From: Microbacterium memoriense
GTDB taxonomy: Bacteria > Actinomycetota > Actinomycetes > Actinomycetales > Microbacteriaceae
Length of the DNA: 64,000 bases
Direction: 5' to 3'
NCBI RefSeq assembly: GCF_025398275.1
Contig: NZ_JAODOR010000011.1
Location: 124,001 to 188,000 of the forward strand
This document shows positions 47,370 to 57,478 of the stretch, piece after piece. The translations under genes and the position numbers were made by a program. Every line of letters begins with the position of its first letter. The stretch's first letter is position 1. Below the pieces are notes generated by a model. That model was not told where the DNA came from. It saw only the letters and a list, made by a program, of their open reading frames with translations, and searched no databases.

Positions 47370-48244
47370 GCGCGCAGCTCCGCGGTCGATTCTTCGCGCT
47401 CGTGTTCGGCGATGAGATCGAGATAGACGTCTTCCAGACTGGGGCGGACGACCTCCAGCGCGTCGAGTTCGCCGTATTCGGCGATGAGCGCGGCCACGCG
47501 GACCCCGGGAGCGTCGGTGCGTTCCTCGTGGACCGTGCCCGCCGCATCCTTCCAGCGCACGATCGGGACGCGCGCCGCGGCTCCGCCGATCTCATCGATG
47601 CCACCGAGCGCGACGATCCGCCCGCCGGCGATGACGCCCGCGCGGTCGGCGAGCTGCGCCGCCTCATCGAGATAGTGCGTCGTCAGCAGGATGCTGGTGC
47701 CCTCCGCCTTGAGCGAGCGGATGAGTTCCCAGAACTGTCGCCGAGCTTCGGGGTCGAAACCCGTGGTCGGCTCGTCCAAGAACAGCAGCGCGGGGTTCCC
47801 GATGATCCCGAGGCCCACGTCGACCCGTCGGCGTTGACCGCCGGAGAGTCGTCTGATCTGCACCTTCTCCCGGCCCTGGAGGCCGATCGCGGCGATGACT
47901 TCGTCGACATCCCGCGGATTCGGATAATAGCCCGCGAAGTGGGACAGCTGCTCGCGCACCGTGACGAGCCCGGACTCGCCCGAGCTCTGCAACACGATCC
48001 CCAGGCGCGCTTTCCAGTCGAGGTGTCCGTGCTCGGGGTCGACGCCGAGCACCGCGACTCGACCGGAAGTGCGGTCCCGGTAGCCCTCGAGGATCTCGAT
48101 CGTCGTCGATTTACCGGCGCCGTTCGGTCCCAGGAGTGCGAAGGTCTCGCCTTCGGCGATGTCGAATGAGATCCCGTCGACCGCGACGAAAGACCCGTAA
48201 TGCCGGGTGAGATCCTCGACCTCGACGGCGACGCGCGCGCTCAC
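47366..48244 (-). CDS. ABC transporter ATP-binding protein (DrrA type)
   Basis: A 292-residue ATPase with Walker A LLGPNGAGKSTTIEIL, signature LSGGQRRRVDVGLG, Walker B LLFLDEPTTGFD and H-loop LTTHYLDEA. The C-terminal ~70 residues form the regulatory extension usual for DrrA-like proteins. It pairs with the ABC-2 permease encoded downstream. The stop of the transglutaminase-like gene is 5 nt upstream of its start, so these three genes may be one transcript. Confidence 0.92.
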   Translation of the reverse strand: MSARVAVEVEDLTRHYGSFVAVDGISFDIAEGETFALLGPNGAGKSTTIEILEGYRDRTSGRVAVLGVDPEHGHLDWKARLGIVLQSSGESGLVTVREQLSHFAGYYPNPRDVDEVIAAIGLQGREKVQIRRLSGGQRRRVDVGLGIIGNPALLFLDEPTTGFDPEARRQFWELIRSLKAEGTSILLTTHYLDEAAQLADRAGVIAGGRIVALGGIDEIGGAAARVPIVRWKDAAGTVHEERTDAPGVRVAALIAEYGELDALEVVRPSLEDVYLDLIAEHEREESTAELRA

Positions 48245-48249
48245 GTCGG

Positions 48250-49050
48250 TCAGCCGATCGAGACGAGCTGATCGAGATCATCCGTCGGAAGCGCGTCGGC
48301 GACCGCCGTGATTTCGGTCGAGACGAGGTCGGCGCGGCCGCTCAAGACGTTCAGGAAGGCGGTGTCGGCGGCATCCCGCCCCGTCGAGATGCGCACGAGC
48401 GTCTGGCGCGGCGCGAGGGTGGTGGCATCCACGACCCGCCACTCTTCGTCGATCCACGCTTCGGCGACCGCATGGAAGTCCATGGGGACCAAGCCCGGCG
48501 CGTAGACGGCGACGAGCCGTGCCGGTACGCCGGAGGCTCGCAGGAGCGCGACGCACAGGTGCGCGTAGTCGCGGCACACGCCCTGACGGTTCATCAGGGT
48601 GCGGGTCGCGCCGTCGGTCGGGAGCGACGATCCGCTCACATAGCTGAGGTGGGTGCCGACCCAGGAGGATACGGAGGTGAGGAGCGCTGCCGGCTCCTCG
48701 ATGCCGGCGAACTCGGCCGCCGCTGTCGGTGCCAGTGAATCCGACTCGCAATAGCGGCTCGGGCGGACATAGACGAGGGGCGCGGCTTCGTCCGTGTCGA
48801 GGGTGGCGCCGGTGCCATCGATCGTCGCGGAGTACTCGACGACGAGCTCGCCCGGCTGCGCGGTCAGGCGATGTAACCGGCCGCCGTGGATGTCGTCGAT
48901 CTCGCGCACCTGGACCGGGACGCCGGCGACGGTGGCGGTGAGCGTCTCCGTGGTCGGCGTATACGCGCGGCTGACCGCGATGGCGAAGACCAGATCGGCG
49001 GTCTCGGTGACGTTCAGAACGATGCGACTGGTGACGGTGCGCTGCATCAT
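48250..49050 (-). CDS. Transglutaminase-like (papain-fold) protein
   Basis: A 266-residue protein with the transglutaminase core triad: C159 in QGVCRDYAHL, H193 in MDFHAVAEAWI and D208 in WRVVDAT. The N-terminal ~95 residues are the beta-rich domain usually found with this core. There is no signal peptide, so it is intracellular. Bacterial members act as proteases or peptide-modifying enzymes; the substrate is unknown. The second ATG (49047) is 6 nt after CACTCT, and may be the true leaderless start. The ABC exporter follows on the same strand at 5 nt. Confidence 0.87.
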   Translation of the reverse strand: MMQRTVTSRIVLNVTETADLVFAIAVSRAYTPTTETLTATVAGVPVQVREIDDIHGGRLHRLTAQPGELVVEYSATIDGTGATLDTDEAAPLVYVRPSRYCESDSLAPTAAAEFAGIEEPAALLTSVSSWVGTHLSYVSGSSLPTDGATRTLMNRQGVCRDYAHLCVALLRASGVPARLVAVYAPGLVPMDFHAVAEAWIDEEWRVVDATTLAPRQTLVRISTGRDAADTAFLNVLSGRADLVSTEITAVADALPTDDLDQLVSIG

Positions 49051-49122
49051 TCCAGAGTGGCATGCGTGAGCGGTCGTTGGGTGACGTTCACGTGAAGTTC
49101 CGCGCGCCCGGCCTCTCCGGGA

Positions 49123-50871
49123 TCAGTCGGGGTGTTCGACACCGCGCAGACGGAGTTCTTCGAAGTCGAGGTGGGTCTCTACGCGACGCTCGACCAGGTC
49201 GTCGATCGTGCCTTCGCGTCGCATTCGCAGCAGCACATCGCGCTTGCGCTGCAGGAGAGCGAGTTTGAGTCGCGAGGCCTCCTCGAATCGGGTGATCGGC
49301 GACCGTTGCGTCAGGTCGATCCCCGAGCTCGTCGCGAGCATCTGCAGCGACGATGCCGATGCGTCGCCGTCGGCGGGCGTCACGACATGGCGGGCCGTCC
49401 CCGCTGCGGGCAGGGGACCGGTGTCGGGCGCCGCCGGATCGTCGAGGACGTCCTCGAGCTCGGCGATGCGGTCGTTGTCGTTCGCGCTCTGCCGCGCATA
49501 CGCCCGTGCGTTGGACAGCTCGAGCAGTTCGTACCCCTCGTGACGTGCACGATCTCGTACGCCGTCACTGATTCCGTGCTCGGCCGCAAGGTCATCGATC
49601 GCCGCGAGTGCCGCGCCCGAGATCGTGCGCTGAGCGAGCTCGTACTCGTCCTCGGCGACACCGTCATCGCGCAGGCGCGCCCACCGCACGACGGCCGGGA
49701 GAAGCGGTCCCTGGACGAGCAAACTCAGCAGGATGACACCGGCAGTCACGAAGACCACGGCATCCCTCCCGGCGAGGTCGCCCGCGCCGCCCACCGCCGG
49801 CGGCACCGAGAGGGCGATCGCGAGTGAGATCGCTCCGCGGAAACCGGCAACCGTACTCACGACCCGGCCACGTTGGTATCCGGATCGCGGCCCGCCCGAA
49901 GGACGCGTGAACGGTGCGAAGAGCAACTGGAACAGGTACCGCACCACGAGGAGGGCAGCCCACGCGGCGACGGTCACGAGCATGAGTGCGCCGATCTGAC
50001 GGGCGGGGATGTCGTGGACGACGTACTGCACCTCCAGTCCGATCAACACGAAGAGCGCACCGTTGAGCAGGTAGACGCCGAACGGCCAGGCAGCGCTCGA
50101 CTGGCGGCGCGATGCGGCCGTCGTGATGCGTGGCAGCATCCACGCGATGATGAGGCCGGCGAAGACGACGGCGAGAACACCGGAGGCCTGGATCATCTCG
50201 GCGGCGAGGAACGCGGTGAAGGGCACGAGCAACAGGGTGATGTTGATGACGAGAGCGTGCCGCGTACGCCGCAGCGCGACGAAGGTCAGCGCCGCCACGG
50301 CGATGCCCGCCGCGGCGCCACCGAGGTAGGAGACGAGCACGGTGGCGGTGACCGACCATGCCGTCACGCTGTCACCGAGGGCAAGGGAGAGCGCGATGGC
50401 ATAGAGGACGAGCGCGGTGCCGTCGTTCGTCAGGCTCTCCGCCTTGAGCTTCATGAACATACGCTGCGGGAGCAGGCGCCCGAGCGCGGCGACCGCGGTG
50501 GCATCCGGCGGTGCGACGGCCGCGCCGAGGAGCAGACCGGTCTGCCACGGCATCCCGAACAGCGTCGCGATCCACGCCACAGCGAAGGCCGAGGCGACCA
50601 CCAGTAGCGTGCTCATCGGGATGATGTAGCGCAACGACCGGCGGATCGCACGCAGCGACGTCGTCAGGCTCTCCCAGAACAGCATGACCGGCAGGAACAG
50701 GAGCAACACGGTTTCGGGCGGCAGCTGGATTTCGCGCAGCGGGGGGACGAAACCCAGCAGCAGGCCGATCACGACCAGGAGCAGCGGCGTCGCGATCCGC
50801 AGGCGCGGCGCAAGCACGGTACCGACGAGGATGGCGAGGCCCAGCAACACGGTGACTTCGAGACCTTGCAT
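49123..50871 (-). CDS. Na+/H+ antiporter, CPA1 family (NhaP type)
   Basis: A 582-residue antiporter: about 12 hydrophobic segments to residue ~400, then a cytoplasmic tail of ~180 residues that would regulate activity. The transport core shows LLLGAAVAPPDATAVAALGR (with the Asp pair region) and ESLTNDGTALVLYAIAL, plus AGFRGAISLAIALSVP. It exchanges Na+ or K+ for protons across the cytoplasmic membrane. The ATG has AGGAGG at the normal distance; the frame extends 42 codons upstream without similarity. It lies alone, between the transglutaminase-like gene and the RamB-like regulator gene on the same strand. Confidence 0.92.
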   Translation of the reverse strand: MQGLEVTVLLGLAILVGTVLAPRLRIATPLLLVVIGLLLGFVPPLREIQLPPETVLLLFLPVMLFWESLTTSLRAIRRSLRYIIPMSTLLVVASAFAVAWIATLFGMPWQTGLLLGAAVAPPDATAVAALGRLLPQRMFMKLKAESLTNDGTALVLYAIALSLALGDSVTAWSVTATVLVSYLGGAAAGIAVAALTFVALRRTRHALVINITLLLVPFTAFLAAEMIQASGVLAVVFAGLIIAWMLPRITTAASRRQSSAAWPFGVYLLNGALFVLIGLEVQYVVHDIPARQIGALMLVTVAAWAALLVVRYLFQLLFAPFTRPSGGPRSGYQRGRVVSTVAGFRGAISLAIALSVPPAVGGAGDLAGRDAVVFVTAGVILLSLLVQGPLLPAVVRWARLRDDGVAEDEYELAQRTISGAALAAIDDLAAEHGISDGVRDRARHEGYELLELSNARAYARQSANDNDRIAELEDVLDDPAAPDTGPLPAAGTARHVVTPADGDASASSLQMLATSSGIDLTQRSPITRFEEASRLKLALLQRKRDVLLRMRREGTIDDLVERRVETHLDFEELRLRGVEHPD

Positions 50872-51036
50872 GGCTTCCTCCTCGCGCAGATGAGACCAGT
50901 CTGCGCCCCAGGCACAGCGCGCACACACGCCCCGGCATTCCCGGTCTCGCGGGCGGACTGTACCGTTCGCCGGAGCAACGGCCCGCGCACGGTGCACCGA
51001 GAGCGATCCTGCGTACGGTACGACGGCGTGCGGTCA

Positions 51037-52479
51037 CTACTCCGCGGCGTGGCGCTCCAGGAAGGCGTAGACCTCGCCGTCATCCACACCGGGGAATGCG
51101 CCGCGGGGCAACGGCGAGAACATCTGCTGGTGGACGCGGGCGCTCGGCCACGCCTTCCCTTCCCAGCGGGCCGTCACGTCGGCGGGCGGGCGCCGGCAGC
51201 ATGATTCGTCGGGGCAGAGCGACACCGCACGCTTCGGCGTCTCCCGACCGCGGAACCACCGCGCGTCGTCGAAGGGCACCCCGACCGTGACCGAGAACTC
51301 GCCGTCGGAGGTCGTGCCGGTCTGGGTCGAGCACCAGAACGTCCCGGCGGGGGTGTCGGTGTACTGGTAGTGCTCGGTCGTGCGGTTGTGCTCTTCGAAG
51401 GCCGAGCGCGCGAGGAAGCGGCGGCACGCGATCTGCCCTTCCACGGCTCCGGTCACATCTTCCGGAAGCGGCAGCCCGTCGTTCTCGTAGACACGATTGA
51501 TCGCACCGGATCCGTCGACGCGCAAGAAGTGCAGCGGAATGTCGAAGTGCTCGGTCAGCAGATTCGTCAAGCGCATCGCGGCGGCCTCGTGAGTGACGCC
51601 GAAGGCGTCGCGGAAGTCCTCCACCGCCAGGTTGCGGCCCTTCTTCGCCTGGTCGAGGAACGCGATCGACGCCGTCTCGGGCATGAGGCAGCACGCCGCG
51701 AAATAATTGATCTCGAGGCGCTGCCAGAGGAACTCGGCGTAATCGGTGGGCGGCTGGTGCCCCAGGAGCCGGTGTGCCATCGCCTGCAACGCCATCGAGC
51801 GTAAACCGTGCCCGCCCGGAATCGACGCCGGCGGCAAGTAGATCCGGCCATTCTCGAGATCCGTGACGGAGCGCGCCGAATGGGGCAGGTCGCCCACGTA
51901 GAGGAGCTCGAAGCCGAGCTGCTCGGCCATGATCCCTACCGTGCGGTGCTTGAGGGCGCCCGACACGTGCCCTGCGGCCTTGAGCTGCTTTTCGGCGAGC
52001 TTCTCGATCTCGGGCAGGTAGTTGCGTTGCGCGCGCATGCGCAGTCGCTGCTCGGTGTTGGCGCGCCGTGCTTCTTCCGGTGTGGCGATCGCCTCACGCT
52101 CGCGGCGCTGAAGCTCGCGGTGGAGGCCCAGAACGCTCTCGATCGTGTCGTCGGTCATGGTCTTGCCCGCCTTGATAGGCGCGATGCCGAGGCGGCGGAA
52201 CGCCGTGCTGGACTGCGCGCGCGCGAGCTCGAGCTCGAGCGCCGCGCGTCGGTTCGGCGGCTCGGGGGAGAGGAGGTCGGTGACAGTCGTGCCCGTCGCG
52301 ACCGCGACGGCCTGCAGCAGCGAGAGCTTCGGTTCGCGTTTGCCGTTCTCGATCAAGCTCAGCTGACTGCCCGCGACGCCGACGATCGCGCCGAGCTCGT
52401 CCAGCGTGTAGCCGTGCGCGAGACGTCGGTGGCGGATGCGGTGACCGAGCGTCGACAGTTCCACAGCGGTCGGAGTCAT
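51037..52479 (-). CDS. RamB-like short-chain acyl-CoA-responsive regulator (XRE HTH plus ImmA/IrrE region)
   Basis: A 480-residue regulator of the ScfR/RamB family. The N-terminal XRE HTH reads [20 protein letters not shown] and [20 protein letters not shown] (residues ~10-50). The ImmA/IrrE-like region holds [14 protein letters not shown] where the HExxH zinc site of peptidase members is not kept. The C-terminal DUF2083 part has the cysteine cluster [13 protein letters not shown]. RamB of Corynebacterium controls acetate, propionate and glyoxylate genes; here the gene is divergent from pckG. The start is the ATG at 52479; upstream in-frame extension crosses pckG. An AAGAAT palindrome between the two genes is a candidate operator. 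Confidence 0.87.
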   Translation of the reverse strand: MTPTAVELSTLGHRIRHRRLAHGYTLDELGAIVGVAGSQLSLIENGKREPKLSLLQAVAVATGTTVTDLLSPEPPNRRAALELELARAQSSTAFRRLGIAPIKAGKTMTDDTIESVLGLHRELQRREREAIATPEEARRANTEQRLRMRAQRNYLPEIEKLAEKQLKAAGHVSGALKHRTVGIMAEQLGFELLYVGDLPHSARSVTDLENGRIYLPPASIPGGHGLRSMALQAMAHRLLGHQPPTDYAEFLWQRLEINYFAACCLMPETASIAFLDQAKKGRNLAVEDFRDAFGVTHEAAAMRLTNLLTEHFDIPLHFLRVDGSGAINRVYENDGLPLPEDVTGAVEGQIACRRFLARSAFEEHNRTTEHYQYTDTPAGTFWCSTQTGTTSDGEFSVTVGVPFDDARWFRGRETPKRAVSLCPDESCCRRPPADVTARWEGKAWPSARVHQQMFSPLPRGAFPGVDDGEVYAFLERHAAE

Positions 52480-52495
52480 TCCTTGATCATAGGGA

Positions 52496-52511
52496 AAGAA
52501 TGGCGATTCTT
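52496..52511. promoter_or_regulatory. Palindrome in the ramB-like/pckG divergent promoter
   Basis: AAGAATGGCGATTCTT is a perfect 6-bp inverted repeat with a 4-nt centre, 17 nt from the regulator's start codon and 89 nt upstream of pckG. It differs from the published RamB site of Corynebacterium but lies where an autoregulatory operator would be. Confidence 0.4.
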
Positions 52512-52599
52512 GCAGGTCAATCGGTCGATAAATGTGCGGTCTAGCGATCGAGAATCGAGGTATCAGCCCGCGCCGACGCCGCGCACGAAGGAGATCGAG

Positions 52600-54489
52600 A
52601 TGGCCATCGCCGACATCTTCACCCGCCCGACCCCGACCGTCCCGGCCGACCACCGTGCGCCGGCACCGCGGTACGGCGAGCAGCCCCACATCGTCGGAGC
52701 GGCGATGGCGGAACTCGAGACATGGGTCGCTGAGATCGCCGCGCTCACGCAGCCTGCCCGCATCCACTGGATCGACGGCTCGCGCGCCGAGAACGAGACT
52801 CTTCTGCGTGAACAGGTCGAGGAGGGCAAGCTCATCAAGCTGAACCCCGAGTGGCGCCCCGGCTCGTACCTGGCCCGCTCGCACCCGAGCGATGTTGCCC
52901 GCACCGAGGCCCGAACGTTCATCGCCTCCGAGAACGAAGCGGATGCCGGTCCCACGAACAACTGGGTCGCTCCGGCCGAGATCCGTGACACCCTCACGCC
53001 GCTCTTCCGCGGCTCGATGCGCGGCCGCACGATGTACGTCGTGCCGTTCTCGATGGGCGCCGTCGGCGGCCCGCTCTCGCACATCGGCGTGCAGGTCACC
53101 GACTCGGCCTATGCCGTCACGTCGATCGGCATCATGACGCGTGTGGGCACCGAGGTGCTCGAGCAGATCGCCGCGGGTAAGCCCTGGGTCAAGACCGTCC
53201 ACTCCGTCGGTGCGCCGCTCGCGCCGGGCGAGCAGGATGCGGCCTGGCCGTGCAACGACGAGAAGTACATCGTGCATTTCCCCGACACGCTCGAAGTCTT
53301 CTCGTTCGGATCGGGATACGGCGGCAACGCGATCCTCGCGAAGAAGTGCTTCGCCCTGCGAATCGCGTCCGTGATCGGCCGCGATGAGGGCTGGCTCGCC
53401 GAGCACATGCTTCTCATCCGGGTGATCGATCCGAAGGGGAAGGCGTACCACCTGGCTGCCGCGTTCCCGTCCGCGTGCGGCAAGACCAACCTGGCGATGC
53501 TGCGCCCCACGATCCCCGGGTGGCGTGTGGAAACCCTCGGGGACGACATCGCGTGGCTCCGCCCCGGCGAGGACGGACGTCTGCACGCCATCAATCCGGA
53601 AGCCGGGTTCTTCGGCGTCGCACCCGGCACGGGCCAGTCCACCAACGTCGCCGCTATCGAGACGCTGTGGGGCAATACGATCTTCACGAACGTCGCGTTG
53701 CGCCCCGATGGCGATGTCTGGTGGGAGGGGCTGACCGACGAGATCCCCGCCGAACTCACCGACTGGGAGGGTAACCCCTGGACGCCGGCATCCGGTCGTC
53801 CCGCTGCGCACCCCAACTCGCGCTTCACCGTCGCCGCGGCACAGTGCCCGCAGATCGCACCGGACTGGGATGCGGCCGAGGGAGTGCCGTTGGATGCCAT
53901 TCTCTTCGGCGGTCGGCGGGCCACGAACGTGCCGCTCGTCTTGGAGGCGACCGACTGGACCCACGGGGTCTTCCTCGGGTCGAACATCTCCTCGGAACGC
54001 ACGGCCGCCGCCGAGGGGACGGTCGGAGAACTCCGGCGCGACCCGTTCGCGATGCTTCCGTTCTGCGGCTACAACATGGCCGACTACTTCGCGCACTGGC
54101 TCGAGGTCGGCCAGAAGCTGCGTTTCGACCGCGCGCCGCGCGTGTTCCAGGTGAACTGGTTCCGCAAGGGGGCCGACGGTCGGTTCCTGTGGCCCGGCTT
54201 CGGGGACAACGCGCGCGTCATCGACTGGATCATCCGGCGCGTCGACGGCAGCGTGCCCGCCGTCGACAGCCCGATCGGGCGCTTGCCGCGCACGGAAGAC
54301 CTCAATCTCGACGGTATCGACGTGCCGGCTGCAGATCTCGCGGAGCTCTTCGCGGTCGACCCGGAGTTGTGGCTGCACGAAGCCGACCTCACCGAGGAGT
54401 TCTACGGGATCTTCGACGGCAAGGTGCCGGCCGCGCTCTACTCTGAGCTCGCGGCATTGCGCTACCGCCTCAAGCGCGCCCAGTCCTGA
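52600..54489 (+). CDS. pckG: Phosphoenolpyruvate carboxykinase (GTP)
   Basis: A 629-residue GTP-dependent PEPCK, which converts oxaloacetate to PEP for gluconeogenesis from TCA intermediates. It starts [14 protein letters not shown]; the kinase-1 P-loop is [11 protein letters not shown] with K295 and T296, the hyper-reactive cysteine C293 being present. Other marks: [40 protein letters not shown] and the C-terminal [19 protein letters not shown]. Ribosome site AAGGAGAT. Divergent from the RamB-like regulator, which may control it according to acetate or short-chain fatty acids. A longer frame upstream is on the regulator's promoter and is rejected. Confidence 0.97.
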   Translation: MAIADIFTRPTPTVPADHRAPAPRYGEQPHIVGAAMAELETWVAEIAALTQPARIHWIDGSRAENETLLREQVEEGKLIKLNPEWRPGSYLARSHPSDVARTEARTFIASENEADAGPTNNWVAPAEIRDTLTPLFRGSMRGRTMYVVPFSMGAVGGPLSHIGVQVTDSAYAVTSIGIMTRVGTEVLEQIAAGKPWVKTVHSVGAPLAPGEQDAAWPCNDEKYIVHFPDTLEVFSFGSGYGGNAILAKKCFALRIASVIGRDEGWLAEHMLLIRVIDPKGKAYHLAAAFPSACGKTNLAMLRPTIPGWRVETLGDDIAWLRPGEDGRLHAINPEAGFFGVAPGTGQSTNVAAIETLWGNTIFTNVALRPDGDVWWEGLTDEIPAELTDWEGNPWTPASGRPAAHPNSRFTVAAAQCPQIAPDWDAAEGVPLDAILFGGRRATNVPLVLEATDWTHGVFLGSNISSERTAAAEGTVGELRRDPFAMLPFCGYNMADYFAHWLEVGQKLRFDRAPRVFQVNWFRKGADGRFLWPGFGDNARVIDWIIRRVDGSVPAVDSPIGRLPRTEDLNLDGIDVPAADLAELFAVDPELWLHEADLTEEFYGIFDGKVPAALYSELAALRYRLKRAQS

Positions 54490-54529
54490 CGCGCGCGCAG
54501 TCCGCGCTCGTCGTGACCGGGGCAGGGGA

Positions 54530-56431
54530 TCAGACCAGGAGCTGGTGCGCCGCCAGGTCGCGATAGAGCGGTGTGGACTCGATGAGTTCGGCGTGGGTGC
54601 CCTGACCGACGACCTCACCCTGGTCGAGGACGACGATCAGGTCGCTGTCGACCACGGTCGAGAGTCGGTGGGCGATCACAACCAGCGTGCGGCCCGTGGC
54701 GACGGCGTCGATGGCCTCCCGCATCCGTTGCTCGTTGAGGCCGTCCAAGGATGACGTCGATTCGTCCAAGAGCAGGATGGGCGGGGCGGCCAGCAGTGCG
54801 CGGGCGATCGCGAGGCGCTGGCGCTCGCCGCCGGAGAGCATGACGCCGGCCTCGCCGACGGGGGCGGCGATGCCGAGCGGATTGCGCTCGAGGACGTCGC
54901 CGAGGTTCACCGCGCGCAACACGCGCTCGCAGTCCTCGTCGGATGCGGCCGGTGACGCGAGCCGCAGGTTCTCGGCGATCGTCCCGGCGAGGGTCGGGGC
55001 ATCCTGCTCGACATAGCCGAGCTGCGCGCGCAGCTCCGCACGATCGATCGTGCGCACATCGACGCCGTCGAGGAGGATCTCGCCGCCGGTCGGGTCGTAG
55101 AAGCGCTCGATGAGCGCGAGAGTCGTGGACTTGCCCGCGCCGGACGGGCCGACGAGCGCGACGCGCGCCCCGCGCGGCACTCGGAACGACACCCCGCGCA
55201 GCACTTCGCCGGTACGGTCGGCCCCCGTGGCGACCTCGCCGGCGCCGTCCGCATGGACTTCGGCAAGGAGCGCTGCGGCTTCCGTCTCGCCGCGGCGGCG
55301 TGCGGCGACGACGGCCTCGGGATAGGCGAAACGGACGTTGCGGAACTCGATCGCCGTCGCGTCGTCGACCGAGTCGGCGCCAGCGATGCCCGCGGAGGCC
55401 GCGATCTCGGCATCGCGTTCCGTCTCGGTCGGCAGGTCGAGTACTTCCTGGATGCGGCCCAGCGCGCCGAGCGCCTGATTGACCGACGTGATCGCGCCGA
55501 AGAACGAACCGAGCGGTGCCACCAAGAGGAAGAGGAACATCACGAACGTGATGAGACTCGCGACCCCGATCGCGCCGGAGGCGACGCGGAATCCGCCGAG
55601 CCCCAGGACGACCAGGAGAGACACCTGTAGCGCGATGCCGGCGATCGGCACGACCAGCGCCGACACCTTCGCGATCTTCACGCCGACGCCGTACACGTCG
55701 GTCGCGACGTCGGTGACGGTGTCGGCTTCGCGTTCGGTCGCCCCGGCCGCGCGCACGGTGCGGATCGAGCCGATGGCCCGCTCGACCCCGGACGCCAGTT
55801 CGCCGACCTTCTCCTGCTGCTCCCGGGTGGCCTCGCGAATGCGGCCACTCAGCAGCACGACCGCCGCGACGGAGATGCCGATGACGACGACGATCGCGAG
55901 CAGCAGGATCGGGTCGAGGAACGCCATCGCGATGATCGCGCCGACGAACAGCAGCGCATTGCCCACCGAGTCGGCGAGGCCCTGCGTCAGCACGGCGTAG
56001 AGCAGCGTCGTGTCGGTGCCGACCCGCGAGACCAGGTCGCCGGTGCGGCGCGCGTCGAACTCGCTGATCGGAAGGTGCAGGATCCGGGCGATCAGCTTGC
56101 GGCGGGACGAGTAGACGACGGCTGTGCCGGTGCGCTGAAGCAGGTAATGCTGGTACCCGGAGATGAGCGAGCCGCCGACGACGAGCGCGACGATGCCCCA
56201 GATCAACAGGCCGAGAGCCTGCTCGTTCTGCACGCGCTCGATCACCTGTCCGACCAAGAGTGGTTGGGCAAGCGTCGCGGCGGCGCCGGCGATGCTGAGA
56301 ACCACGATGAGCGCCACGACGGGTTTGTGCTCGAAGACGTAGGGAAGGAGTTGCGTCAGGCTCGCGCGCGGTCCGCTCTCGGATCCGGAGCGGCGGCCGC
56401 GGCGGCGCGGTGATGCGGTGGCAGAGGACAT
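54530..56431 (-). CDS. ABC exporter, transmembrane plus ATPase, homodimer type
   Basis: A 633-residue type IV ABC exporter half-molecule. Six transmembrane segments lie between residues 40 and 350 after a basic start (RRRGRRSG). The ATPase is canonical: Walker A LVGPSGAGKSTTLALI, signature LSGGERQRLAIA, Walker B ILLLDESTSSLD with catalytic Glu, H-loop VVIAHRLST, so unlike the pair at 24-27.6 kb it can work as a homodimer. It may export drugs or lipids. The ATG is preceded by AGGAAG; longer frames are rejected because they cross a promoter region shared with the divergent exporter genes. Confidence 0.92.
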   Translation of the reverse strand: MSSATASPRRRGRRSGSESGPRASLTQLLPYVFEHKPVVALIVVLSIAGAAATLAQPLLVGQVIERVQNEQALGLLIWGIVALVVGGSLISGYQHYLLQRTGTAVVYSSRRKLIARILHLPISEFDARRTGDLVSRVGTDTTLLYAVLTQGLADSVGNALLFVGAIIAMAFLDPILLLAIVVVIGISVAAVVLLSGRIREATREQQEKVGELASGVERAIGSIRTVRAAGATEREADTVTDVATDVYGVGVKIAKVSALVVPIAGIALQVSLLVVLGLGGFRVASGAIGVASLITFVMFLFLLVAPLGSFFGAITSVNQALGALGRIQEVLDLPTETERDAEIAASAGIAGADSVDDATAIEFRNVRFAYPEAVVAARRRGETEAAALLAEVHADGAGEVATGADRTGEVLRGVSFRVPRGARVALVGPSGAGKSTTLALIERFYDPTGGEILLDGVDVRTIDRAELRAQLGYVEQDAPTLAGTIAENLRLASPAASDEDCERVLRAVNLGDVLERNPLGIAAPVGEAGVMLSGGERQRLAIARALLAAPPILLLDESTSSLDGLNEQRMREAIDAVATGRTLVVIAHRLSTVVDSDLIVVLDQGEVVGQGTHAELIESTPLYRDLAAHQLLV

Positions 56432-56536
56432 GTCGGCTTCCTGCAGGGAGAGGGTTGCTTCTATTGTCGTCTGTCCGGCGTATGCCGAGCCTCCGGGCGA
56501 CCCCACGGTGTCGACGCACGTCGTTAGGCTTTCTCC

Positions 56537-57478
56537 GTGCCCGCTCCCGTGATCGCCGCGACCGACCTCGTCAAGACCTACAGGGTCAAGGGGAAGCCCG
56601 ATTTCGTTGCGGTCGACGGGTTGAGTTTCGAGGTCGCGCCGGGGGAGTCTTTCGGGCTTCTCGGGCCGAACGGTGCCGGCAAGTCGACGACGATGAAGAT
56701 GATCGGCGCCGTCTCCACCCGCACCGGGGGGAGTCTGAAGATCCTCGGCCTCGATCCTGATCGATACGGTCCCGAGATCCGCTCGCGCCTCGGCGTCGTG
56801 CCGCAGCAGGACAATCTGGATGGCGAGCTCAATGCGCGCGAGAACCTCTACATCTACGGCCGCTACTTCGGGTTGCCCGCCAAGGTGTGCCACCAGAAGG
56901 CCGACGAGTTGCTCGCGTTCGCCCAACTCCAAGACAAGGCGAAGAGCAAGGTCGACGAGCTCTCCGGGGGAATGAAACGGCGCCTCACGATCGCGCGCGG
57001 ACTCATCAACGATCCGCGTATCCTGCTGCTCGATGAGCCGACGACAGGCCTCGATCCGCAAGCGCGTCACATTCTGTGGGACCGCTTGTTCCGCCTCAAG
57101 GAGCGCGGCACGACGCTCGTCCTCACGACGCATTACATGGATGAAGCAGAGCAGCTGTGTGACCGTCTGGTCGTCGTCGATCACGGCAAGATCATGGCCG
57201 AGGGGACTCCGGCATCCCTCATTCGGGAGCACTCCAGTCGTGAGGTGCTGGAGGTCCGTTTCGGCTCGGACCGCAACGCCGAAGTCGCCCCGCATCTCGA
57301 GGGCGTCGGGGAACGGGTCGATGTGCTTCCGGACCGCATCCTCATCTACACTCACGACGGCGACGCGGCCCTCGCGGCCCTGGCGGAGCGGAGCCTTCAT
57401 CCCGTCACCTCGCTCGTGCGACGCTCCTCGCTGGAGGATGTCTTCCTCCGCCTCACGGGACGGTCGCTGATCGAATGA
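56537..57478 (+). CDS. ABC transporter ATP-binding protein, NodI-like
   Basis: A 313-residue ATPase with Walker A GPNGAGKST (43-51), PQQDNLDGELNARENLYIYGRY-type region containing VVPQQDNLDGELNARENL, signature LSGGMKRRLTIARG and Walker B LLLDEPTTGLD; H-loop TTHYMDEAEQL. The C-terminal ~80 residues are the NodI-type extension. GTG start 6 nt after TAGGCT (56525-56530), a leaderless arrangement. It is followed by two NodJ-like permeases through ATGA overlaps, so the exporter may be a heterotrimer-type complex with two different permeases. Substrate probably a lipid-linked or oligosaccharide compound. Confidence 0.9.
   Translation: MPAPVIAATDLVKTYRVKGKPDFVAVDGLSFEVAPGESFGLLGPNGAGKSTTMKMIGAVSTRTGGSLKILGLDPDRYGPEIRSRLGVVPQQDNLDGELNARENLYIYGRYFGLPAKVCHQKADELLAFAQLQDKAKSKVDELSGGMKRRLTIARGLINDPRILLLDEPTTGLDPQARHILWDRLFRLKERGTTLVLTTHYMDEAEQLCDRLVVVDHGKIMAEGTPASLIREHSSREVLEVRFGSDRNAEVAPHLEGVGERVDVLPDRILIYTHDGDAALAALAERSLHPVTSLVRRSSLEDVFLRLTGRSLIE

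Noticed and set aside
52480..54618. N-terminal extension making the RamB-like protein 1193 residues
   Set aside because: The extra ~710 residues are antisense to pckG and contain no domain; the XRE HTH begins right after the ATG at 52479.
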